Assembly (NCBI GenBank): GCA_035248725.1
Contig: DATFHG010000182.1
Span: 1 to 5,762, forward strand
Source: DASPMP01 sp035248725
GTDB lineage: Bacteria > Gemmatimonadota > Gemmatimonadetes > Gemmatimonadales > Gemmatimonadaceae
DNA length: 5,762 nucleotides
Direction of reading: 5' to 3'
The notes under the pieces are model-generated. The model did no database searches and was not told the origin of the DNA. It was given only the letters and a program-made list of their open reading frames with translations. Made by a program: the position numbers and the translations under genes. The stretch's first letter is position 1. Every line of letters starts with the position of its first letter. Positions 1 to 5,326 of the stretch are shown in pieces.

Positions 1-160
1 GATCGACTTCGTCGCTGGTCACGGTGTTGCCCTGCCGAGCCACGCTCTCCAGCGAGACCGTGTCGCTGCCGAGCCGCGCGACGAATCCGTAGCGCTCAGC
101 GGGCTCCCGCGCGCACCCGACCGCCAGCAGCAATACCGCGAGCGAGAGCGTTGTTCTCAC
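1..160 (-). CDS. Small lipoprotein, N-terminal part (runs off left edge)
   Basis: This is the 5' end of a minus-strand gene, with 53 codons visible and no stop before the window edge. Translation from the GTG at 160-158 gives MRTTLSLAVLLLAVGC followed by AREPAERYGFVARLGSD. That is a textbook lipoprotein signal: a charged n-region (R2), a Leu/Val/Ala h-region (residues 5-14) and a lipobox A-V-G-C with Cys16 as the lipidated residue. The product should therefore be anchored to the cell envelope after signal peptidase II cleavage. The visible mature part (residues 16-53) is polar and matches no family I recognise. GTG is the only sensible start: reading upstream in the same frame gives C-rich repeat sequence, then a TGA at 223-221. 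No Shine-Dalgarno is visible, because the upstream 40 bases are the C-rich side of the repeat at 165-206. It is probably transcribed separately from the LVIVD gene 181 bases upstream, but read-through cannot be excluded. Function unknown. Confidence 0.72.
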   Translation of the reverse strand, partial: MRTTLSLAVLLLAVGCAREPAERYGFVARLGSDTVSLESVARQGNTVTSDEVD

Positions 161-164
161 GAGG

Positions 165-206
165 TCGTGGGTCGGGGTCGGGGTCGCGGGTCGCGGGTCG
201 CGGGGG
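165..206. repeat. Degenerate TCG(C)GGG tandem repeat with G-quadruplex potential
   Basis: The plus strand reads as six consecutive 6-7 bp units: TCGTGGG, TCGGGG, TCGGGG, then TCGCGGG three times, with two more G following. It contains six runs of three to five G (169-171, 174-177, 180-183, 188-190, 195-197, 202-206) separated by loops of only 2 or 4 bases. This satisfies the usual G3+/N1-7 quadruplex pattern more than once. The G-rich strand is the template strand for the minus-strand lipoprotein gene, whose GTG start lies four bases away (160). From memory, related TCGCGGG-like arrays recur in Gemmatimonadota intergenic DNA, but I cannot verify that here. Confidence 0.7.
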
Positions 207-244
207 CGGTGGCGATGAGATCAGTCCACCGTCGAAGGCGAGGC

Positions 245-290
245 TGTGGCAATTCTGTCATAGCGCTTTCCTATGGCAGAATTGCTCACA
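245..290. repeat. Long inverted repeat (19-bp arms, 7-nt loop); possible terminator or mobile-element remnant
   Basis: The left arm TGTGGCAATTCTGTCATAG (245-263) and right arm (271-290) are reverse complements, except for one T:G pair (258/276) and one unpaired T at 286. The loop is CGCTTTC (264-270). On the plus strand the mismatch is a U-G wobble, so plus-strand RNA would pair over all 19 positions with a single bulge. On the minus strand it becomes an A:C mismatch. The element lies 52 bases beyond the stop of the minus-strand LVIVD gene, where a terminator would be expected, but no T-tract follows on that strand. The arms are much richer in A/T than the flanking sequence. It could be a transcript-end hairpin, a REP/MITE-like palindromic element or a regulator site; the sequence alone does not decide. 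Confidence 0.7.
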
Positions 291-341
291 GTTCGCCGCA
301 GACGATGGACTCGGTTCAGCGCACCGCGCCCCCGCGGAACG

Positions 342-2342
342 TTACGGCACCACCGGATGAGCAAGACCCTGAAGCGCCTGCTGGATCTTGTCGATCCGCC
401 CCGCGTCGCACGACGCCCGCTTGTCGTTCTCGAGCTGTGCGATCACGGTATTGAGCGTCGTGGTGCGCTGCTCCGGCGACGCCGCCTCGGCGTTCGCCAG
501 CGACGTCCGCGTGCCGGCGATGCGCGCCGCGCTCAGGCACTTGTTGCGCTCGAGCTGGTCGAGGTACGCACGCGCCAGCGCGAACGTCGGCGGCCAGGTG
601 AGCTTGGGCTGCCCCTGCACGTTGAGATAGTTCAGGTGCACGGTCTTCGCGGCGTCGATCTCGTTCTGCGTCAGGTACTGCGTCGGCGTCAGCTCCATGT
701 CGTCCAGACCACGCGCGATCTCGGAGCTCACGATGCCGCCGTTGTACCAGTACGCCGACCACGAGCCGCCCATCGTGAACCGCGTCGAATCCAGCGGGCC
801 GCGATCCTGATACGCAATCTCGAACGGATGGCTGGGATCCGTGAAGTCGAAGATCGACACTCCGCCCTGGTACCACGCCTGCGCCATGATGTCGCGCCCC
901 GGCACCGGGATCAGCGACCCATTGTGCGCCACGCAGTTTTCCAGCGCCGTCTGCGCGGCCGGCAGCTTGTAGTAGCTCTTGAACTGCATCTTGCCGTTCA
1001 CGATCTCGAAGATCGCGTCCGCGCCCCAGTCCTTCGGATCGGTCGCGCGACACTTCGGCTGGCCACCGCCGCCCCACTCGTCCGAGAACAGGATCTTGGT
1101 CCCGTCATTATTGAAGGTGGCCGAGTGCCAGTACGCGAAGTTCGAGTCGGCCACCGCGTCGATGCGCTTTGGGTTCACCGGGTCGCGAATGTCGAGCAGC
1201 AGACCGTGGCCCTCGCACGCGCCGCCGGCGAGGCCGAGCGCCGGATAGACGGTAATGTCGTGGCACTGGGTGTACCGCGAGATCGGCGAGACGCCCGGCA
1301 CGGGCTGCGGACCCGCCTCGACGCCGAACGCGTCGTTCACCATCTGCTGCAGGTTCGCCCGCACCGACGCACTGTCCGCGGCCGTGGGCGTGCCACTGCC
1401 ACCGCGCTTCGTCATGACCTGATTCAGCAGATAATCCGCAAAGTTGTTGGGGATCGGCAGGTCGACGCCGCTGTTGGGGAACTTGGCGACGAAGCCGCCG
1501 ACCCTGCGCGTCGAGTCCGCGGCACGCGCATACGCTACGGAGTCCTGCATCGTCTCACCATGCTCGGCGGGCTGCTTGAGCCCCGAGAAGATGTTCGCGC
1601 GGTTCACCACCGCCGCCGCCGCCGGATTCGCGAGCGGCACCTTGATGATCTCTACGCGCCACAGCGCCGTCTGTGACGCCGAATCCGGATTCGCCTCGGT
1701 ACACCCGGCGAGCTCGCGCGGAGAACGCGGCGACGACGAGCCGGACACGTAGACGTACACGTTGTCGCGATCGTTCGGGTTTTCCACCAGCGTGTGTGTA
1801 TGCGAACCACGACACGTCTGCACGTTCGTGATCAGCTTCGGGTTCCTGATGTCGCTGATGTCGAAGATCCGCACGCCGCGCATGCGACGCGTGTCCACGG
1901 TGTCGAGCGTCATCTCCTTGCAGTCGAGCGTGCTGTTGTTCGACTCGACCGACACGAACAGCAGATGTCCGTACACCGAGACGTCATTCTGCGACGCCGG
2001 ACATGGGATCGTGGTGACGAGCCGGGGATGCGCCCGGTCGGACACGTCCCAGATGATGGGACCCGCGAAGTTGCCCTGGATCGCGTAATTGCCGAGGAAC
2101 GTGAGATCCGAGTTCATGGACTTCTCGAATCCGCTCGGCGACGGCGCGGCCGCCTGCATGCGCGCGCCGAACAGCGCTTCGCCCGCGTTGGTCACGCCGG
2201 CCTTGAGGCCGACGCGCGGATCCGAGGTGGGGCTCGCCATTGTCGGCGCGCTGGACGAGGTCGTGCCGGCGCAGGCGAACACCGTCGCCACGGTGCACGC
2301 CGCCAGCAAGCGCGCGGCTATCGATGCAGATGAAGTGGTCAT
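342..2342 (-). CDS. Exported LVIVD-repeat beta-propeller protein, probable lipoprotein
   Basis: The 666-residue protein starts with a signal sequence (R11-A25) whose likely lipobox is V-F-A-C, with Cys24 lipidated. The Phe at -2 is unusual, so ordinary signal peptidase I cleavage is the alternative. Four LVIVD-type blades (Pfam LVIVD, PF08309) are visible, each with a D-x-x-D-x-x-x-P core: about 96-112 (IIWDVSDRAHPRLV), 156-174 (GVRIFDISDIRNPKL), 380-397 (LLLDIRDPVNPKRI) and 494-511 (GVSIFDFTDPSHPFEI). Residues about 205-355 form a long insertion between blades two and three. The tail, about 584-665, is charged and helical. His-containing stretches at 180-184 (SHTHT), 359-362 (QCHD), 405-406 (WH) and 473 sit between blades where such propellers often hold ligands. 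The mature part has at least ten Cys, which suits an oxidising extracytoplasmic setting. The family has no firmly established reaction; it is generally thought to be a surface or periplasmic binding propeller. The ATG is fixed on the upstream side by an in-frame TAA at 2366-2364 with no alternative start between. No clear Shine-Dalgarno is present. The stop is TAA (344-342). Confidence 0.9.
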   Translation of the reverse strand: MTTSSASIAARLLAACTVATVFACAGTTSSSAPTMASPTSDPRVGLKAGVTNAGEALFGARMQAAAPSPSGFEKSMNSDLTFLGNYAIQGNFAGPIIWDVSDRAHPRLVTTIPCPASQNDVSVYGHLLFVSVESNNSTLDCKEMTLDTVDTRRMRGVRIFDISDIRNPKLITNVQTCRGSHTHTLVENPNDRDNVYVYVSGSSSPRSPRELAGCTEANPDSASQTALWRVEIIKVPLANPAAAAVVNRANIFSGLKQPAEHGETMQDSVAYARAADSTRRVGGFVAKFPNSGVDLPIPNNFADYLLNQVMTKRGGSGTPTAADSASVRANLQQMVNDAFGVEAGPQPVPGVSPISRYTQCHDITVYPALGLAGGACEGHGLLLDIRDPVNPKRIDAVADSNFAYWHSATFNNDGTKILFSDEWGGGGQPKCRATDPKDWGADAIFEIVNGKMQFKSYYKLPAAQTALENCVAHNGSLIPVPGRDIMAQAWYQGGVSIFDFTDPSHPFEIAYQDRGPLDSTRFTMGGSWSAYWYNGGIVSSEIARGLDDMELTPTQYLTQNEIDAAKTVHLNYLNVQGQPKLTWPPTFALARAYLDQLERNKCLSAARIAGTRTSLANAEAASPEQRTTTLNTVIAQLENDKRASCDAGRIDKIQQALQGLAHPVVP

Positions 2343-2371
2343 TGTAGGGGGATGTGGGATGACTTAACGGT

Positions 2372-2390
2372 GCTCGGCGACCCCCCGAGC
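2372..2390. other. Stem-loop GCTCGG / CCGAGC upstream of the LVIVD gene
   Basis: A perfect 6-bp inverted repeat, GCTCGG (2372-2377) and CCGAGC (2385-2390), is separated by seven bases. On the minus strand it precedes the LVIVD start by 29 bases, so it would lie in that gene's leader or promoter. There is no adjacent T-tract, so a standard intrinsic terminator is not supported. Confidence 0.35.
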
Positions 2391-2393
2391 GTC

Positions 2394-2407
2394 AACGCTG
2401 CGGCGTT
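2394..2407. other. Stem-loop AACGC / GCGTT next to the previous hairpin
   Basis: A 5-bp perfect stem, AACGC (2394-2398) and GCGTT (2403-2407), has a four-base loop. It is only three bases from the 2372-2390 hairpin. Together the two hairpins could mark the end of the hydrolase transcript or the leader of the LVIVD gene. Short GC-rich stems arise by chance in such DNA, so the weight is low. Confidence 0.3.
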
Positions 2408-2485
2408 ATTCCGGTGTCATACAGGAACCTCGACCAGGACGTGCTCGGTGAGCGTTCGCAGTCTTCGCCGGTGTCCTTCTCGCAT

Positions 2486-2507
2486 GCGCGGCTGAATTCG
2501 GCTGCGC
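2486..2507. other. 22-bp dyad centred on GAATTC, downstream of the hydrolase
   Basis: The segment reads GCGCGGCT, GAATTC, GGCTGCGC. It is a self-complementary 22-mer except for two symmetric positions (2490/2503 and 2493/2500), both G:T, so both are wobble pairs in plus-strand RNA. It lies 16 bases past the hydrolase stop. It may be a weak transcript-end structure or a protein-binding dyad. No T-run follows on the minus strand. The rest of the 180-base gap (2343-2522) holds no open reading frame or recognisable site. Confidence 0.35.
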
Positions 2508-2522
2508 CCGCGCGCCTCGGCG

Positions 2523-4730
2523 TCAGGGAGCGCTAGCCGCGGCGAGACGCTGCAGCATCACCGGCATTTCGGGGTTCGACATGAACGTCCGCCACAACAA
2601 TCCCGTGCGATAGTTCTCGACCATCGCGACGATCGGAGCCTGGTTGAGGCCCATGTAGATCGGGGAGATCCAGCCCGCGCCGGGATTGTACGCGTCGCGC
2701 GGTCCGTAGATGTCCCACAGGTCGGCGCCGAGGTCGCGGTAGTAATGCTTGAACGCGGCCATCGATTCTTCCGGCGTGTACGGGAACGACGACAGCGCGC
2801 CGGTCGGCGTGAGCGTTCCCGTGTCGTGGGCGTCGTCGGGCGCGTGCGGCACGTAGTCATCCGGCCCGTCGCTCGCGGTGAGTCCCCACGCATCGGCGCC
2901 GTAGCCCTCGAAGTGTTTCGGGTTCGCGATGCAGTACGCGCGATTGATCAGCGCGATGTTCCGGAAATTGTCGAAGTACGACGTCGTGTACTTGTCGCGC
3001 AGCTGGTGTGGATCGACGCCGAGATACGAGTAGTGCGTGAAGAACAGCGGGCCGCCCGTGCCCACGCCGACGTCGAGCTTGATGCCGTAATACGTGTGGC
3101 CGTTGTAGTAATGGTTGCCGTCGGTCGTCCCCGACCACCCCGCGCGATACTGTTGCGCGAGTGTGTCCTGGCTCGCCCACCCCGAGTAGTACATGCTCGC
3201 CGGTACACCGTGCGTGGGTGACGCGATCGCGAGGATGTAGACGACCTGCACTTCATTGAAGCCGATCAGTGGATGGTGGATCTGGAACCCCCACCGCGGC
3301 GACCAGTGCCAGTAGATGAAGTTCTGCTGCGGCGCGTCGCGATACCAATCCCACTCCACCGTCTCCCAGAGGCGCGTGATGCGGTCGTACAGGCCGCGCT
3401 CCGCGGCGCTCGGCCCCTTGAAGTACTGCCGCGCCGTGAGCAACCCCTGCATCAGGAACGACGTCTCGACGAGATCGCCGCCGTCGTCCAGCATGCCGAA
3501 GAGCGGCATCGTGTGGCCGGTCGCGCCGTTCATGTAGTGCGACCACGCCCCGTGGTACCGGTCCGCGCGCTCGAGGAATCCCACGATCTTCGTGAGCCGC
3601 TCCAGCCCTTGTGCGCGCGTGATGAAGTGGCGGTCCACGCCGGTGATCAGCGCCTCGATGCCGAACCCACTCGCGCCCGTCGCGACGATGCGGTCGTCAC
3701 CCGGCATGTTCTCGTGCGCCATCCCGGAGCTGGAGTCGGCGCCCTCCCAGTAATAGTGGAACGTCGCTTCCTGGAGCATTGTGAGCAGCTCGTCGTCGGT
3801 CATCGTGCGCGTCGCGGCGCTCGCGGTCGCCGACGGCGCCGACAGGCGGTTGTCCCAGCTTGCCGCCGTCACACGATACCGCGCGCTGACATCCGGCTTG
3901 CCGAGCCAGTCCACGAAGCGGTGTACGCCCGGCACCTGAATGCCCACCGGCACGAACGCGCCGCCGTTCTGCGACCGCGAGATCACGTAGTGCGCGAACG
4001 CCGTTGACTCCCTGCCGCCGGCTTCCCATTCCACGACCACGTGCCTTTCATATCCCTGCGCGCGGACGTGCGTGGGCGTGGACAGCGACGCAGCCGGGAG
4101 CGCGTCCGCGACATGCACCTGATCCACGATCAGCGTGTGCTCAGCGCCGTCGGCGCGTCCCTGCAAAAAGATCACGCTCTGCAGCTGCTCGGCCACGAAC
4201 GGGTACACTGACGCACTGCGCAACTCTGCCATCGGCACGCGTACCTGCACCCAGCGATTCGCGGGCACGTCGCGGACGAAACGGCCGAGTGGTTCCGGCG
4301 CGGTGAAGCTGGCCGGGAAGGTGGCCACCTGCAGGCCGCTGTGCGCCGTGGACAGCATCAGTTTCGGCAGGTCGGCCGCCGCGATGGCCTGCGGTGAATA
4401 GAGCCAGAAGTACAGCGTGCGGCCGGACAGCCCGGGCGGGCGATTGCGAAAATTGGTGAGATGCACCTCGGCGTCCCAGCCGCCCCCGCGCTGGGACTGC
4501 CAGCGGATCCGCAGCGCATTGGGCGGGCTGAGGAAATGCTCAGTATCCACGGGCAGGCGCCACTGCTTTCCCTCCAGCGTACTCGGCGCCGTCGCCTGCG
4601 CGAAGCTGTCGTAGTGGTAGTCGCGCTGCAGGCTGTTGTCGAAGAGCGCGTGGCGGTAGTACGCCGTCTGCGCGCCGGCGATACTGGTGATGCCGACGAG
4701 CAGCGCGGCAGCGAGACAGGGAGAGCGCAC
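2523..4730 (-). CDS. Secreted glucoamylase-family / GH144-like endo-beta-1,2-glucanase with accessory domains
   Basis: From the GTG at 4730-4728 the product is 735 residues. Residues 1-20 are a Sec signal peptide (MRSPCLAAALLVGITSIAGA, cleavage before Q21), so it acts in the periplasm or outside. About 30-210 is a beta-rich jelly-roll-like domain that could bind carbohydrate. About 218-305 looks like an Fn3 domain. About 310-735 is the (alpha/alpha)6-type Glycoamylase domain (PF10091). Family landmarks seen are ATGASGFGIEALITGVDRHF (350-369), HGAWSHYMNG (393-402), DDGGDLVET (415-423), WDWYRD (460-465), NFIYWHWSP (470-478), GGPLFFTHYSYLG (559-571) and AYNPGAGWISP (680-690). D415, D419 and E422 have the same spacing as the acidic residues I recall from the GH144 endo-beta-1,2-glucanase active site; that equivalence is from memory. 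Family catalytic units are about 400-480 residues, so the extra N-terminal 300 residues are additional. An open frame continues upstream to 5060, but that part overlaps the 4730-5221 gene and is low-complexity Arg-rich shadow. The signal peptide and GGAG support this GTG. Substrate is inferred, not proven; other beta-glucans or sophoro-oligosaccharides are possible. Confidence 0.88.
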   Translation of the reverse strand: MRSPCLAAALLVGITSIAGAQTAYYRHALFDNSLQRDYHYDSFAQATAPSTLEGKQWRLPVDTEHFLSPPNALRIRWQSQRGGGWDAEVHLTNFRNRPPGLSGRTLYFWLYSPQAIAAADLPKLMLSTAHSGLQVATFPASFTAPEPLGRFVRDVPANRWVQVRVPMAELRSASVYPFVAEQLQSVIFLQGRADGAEHTLIVDQVHVADALPAASLSTPTHVRAQGYERHVVVEWEAGGRESTAFAHYVISRSQNGGAFVPVGIQVPGVHRFVDWLGKPDVSARYRVTAASWDNRLSAPSATASAATRTMTDDELLTMLQEATFHYYWEGADSSSGMAHENMPGDDRIVATGASGFGIEALITGVDRHFITRAQGLERLTKIVGFLERADRYHGAWSHYMNGATGHTMPLFGMLDDGGDLVETSFLMQGLLTARQYFKGPSAAERGLYDRITRLWETVEWDWYRDAPQQNFIYWHWSPRWGFQIHHPLIGFNEVQVVYILAIASPTHGVPASMYYSGWASQDTLAQQYRAGWSGTTDGNHYYNGHTYYGIKLDVGVGTGGPLFFTHYSYLGVDPHQLRDKYTTSYFDNFRNIALINRAYCIANPKHFEGYGADAWGLTASDGPDDYVPHAPDDAHDTGTLTPTGALSSFPYTPEESMAAFKHYYRDLGADLWDIYGPRDAYNPGAGWISPIYMGLNQAPIVAMVENYRTGLLWRTFMSNPEMPVMLQRLAAASAP

Positions 4731-5221
4731 TATGTGGGCTCCAGGTAATGTCGCTGCTTGCCCTCGCTCGCGAATTTGCGTTGACGCTCCATGTAGCGCG
4801 CGAAAATGCCGATGCGTTCCTCGGCGTTGGGGAGCGACATGATCACGCGCTCCACGTGCAACAAGTAGTCGGGATAGTTCGTCGTCTCGCGCACCTCGGC
4901 GAGATACGGGCGCATCTTGGCGTAGAGGGCGAAGTGCTCCGTGTTCGCGGCATTGAACATCTCGGCGGGCACCGCGCCCTGGCTCACCAGCGACGCGGCC
5001 ATGTCCCAGTAGCTCGTCACCATGCGATACGGTGCGCTCTCGTGACCGGGACCGAGCCACGTCGCGAGCACGTCACGCGCACTGGTGGGATGAAACTCGA
5101 ACGCGAACCACGCGCGGGCCTGCCGGAGTGCCGGCTCGGTGCGCAACTCGTAGAGCTTCAGCAACACTTCGGCTGCGGTTCCTGCGCCTGCCGCGCTCAT
5201 GCCATGCTCGCTGGAAATCAT
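4730..5221 (-). CDS. Helical cytoplasmic protein of unknown function, translationally coupled to the hydrolase
   Basis: The protein has 163 residues, no signal peptide, no membrane segment and a predicted all-helical character. Stretches that look conserved and structured are LLKLYELRTEPALRQARAWF (20-39), YRMVTSYWDMAASLV (65-79), NTEHFALYAKMRPYLAEVRE (93-112) and a basic C-terminal helix (ARYMERQRKF, 141-150). I have a weak impression of similarity to DUF4760-type or other uncharacterised proteins of Acidobacteriota and Gemmatimonadota, but I do not assign a family. The ATG at 5221 is supported by an AGGAGG eight bases upstream; the internal Met8 is less likely. The stop TAG (4732-4730) shares its last G with the GTG of the hydrolase (TAGTG), so the two genes are one operon with probable termination-reinitiation coupling. 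Because the product appears cytoplasmic while its partner is exported, a regulatory or unrelated housekeeping role is as likely as direct cooperation. Confidence 0.85.
   Translation of the reverse strand: MISSEHGMSAAGAGTAAEVLLKLYELRTEPALRQARAWFAFEFHPTSARDVLATWLGPGHESAPYRMVTSYWDMAASLVSQGAVPAEMFNAANTEHFALYAKMRPYLAEVRETTNYPDYLLHVERVIMSLPNAEERIGIFARYMERQRKFASEGKQRHYLEPT
4739..4742 (-). promoter_or_regulatory. Ribosome binding site for the hydrolase (decides the GTG start)
   Basis: GGAG on the minus strand lies inside the last codons of the upstream gene, with eight bases between it and the GTG at 4730. With the signal peptide that begins at this GTG, it settles the start against the longer open frame reaching 5060. 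Confidence 0.75.
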
Positions 5222-5229
5222 CGGCGTGT

Positions 5230-5235
5230 CCTCCT
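5230..5235 (-). promoter_or_regulatory. Strong Shine-Dalgarno AGGAGG for the helical protein
   Basis: AGGAGG on the minus strand, within a longer GGGGAGGAGGA purine stretch, sits eight bases before the ATG at 5221. It is the only full-consensus ribosome binding site in the window and fixes the start of the two-gene operon. Confidence 0.85.
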
Positions 5236-5301
5236 CCCCGAAAAGCTACGATTTCGTGTACTCGATGCCATGGTCATGCGCTGAAACCGGCGTGGTACCG
5301 T

Positions 5302-5326
5302 TCTCGTATGGTCAGACCATATGAGA
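5302..5326. promoter_or_regulatory. 25-bp palindromic operator-like site across the DUF4386 start codon
   Basis: The sequence reads TCTC, G, TATGGTC, A, GACCATA, T, GAGA. It is symmetric about A5314 and matches at every pair except G5306/T5322. The inner 15 bp (5307-5321) are perfect. The core TGGTC-N-GACCA fits the TGGT-N3-ACCA dyad known for FadR-subfamily GntR repressors. The right arm covers the ATG at 5321-5323, so a bound protein would block initiation of the plus-strand gene. It lies in the divergent region and could also affect the minus-strand operon, whose start is about 80 bases away. No regulator gene is visible in the window. A single ATGGTCA half-site also occurs at 5270-5276. 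Confidence 0.65.

Noticed and set aside
274..286. TGGCA...TTGCT within the right arm of the inverted repeat as a sigma-54 promoter
   Set aside because: The GG and GC elements are about three bases too close together for a -24/-12 promoter.
273..1676. Open plus-strand frame of 467 codons antisense to the LVIVD gene
   Set aside because: The translation is Arg/Val/His-rich low-complexity sequence typical of the complement of a GC-rich gene. It has no domain, signal or ribosome binding site, and the opposite strand has a clear LVIVD protein.
2364..2395. TTGACG (2395-2390, minus) with TTAAGT as a sigma-70 promoter for the LVIVD gene
   Set aside because: The spacer is about 22 bases, well over the accepted 16-18, and the -10 match is poor.
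2745..4007. Several plus-strand open frames (for example 2745-3221 and 3273-4007) antisense to the hydrolase
   Set aside because: All are Arg/Val/Ala-rich mirror frames of a strongly recognisable glycoside hydrolase, with no independent coding evidence.
4731..5060. 110-codon N-terminal extension of the hydrolase frame
   Set aside because: It is Arg-rich, overlaps the well-supported 163-residue gene on the same strand and would bury the signal peptide. GGAG plus the signal peptide favour the GTG at 4730.
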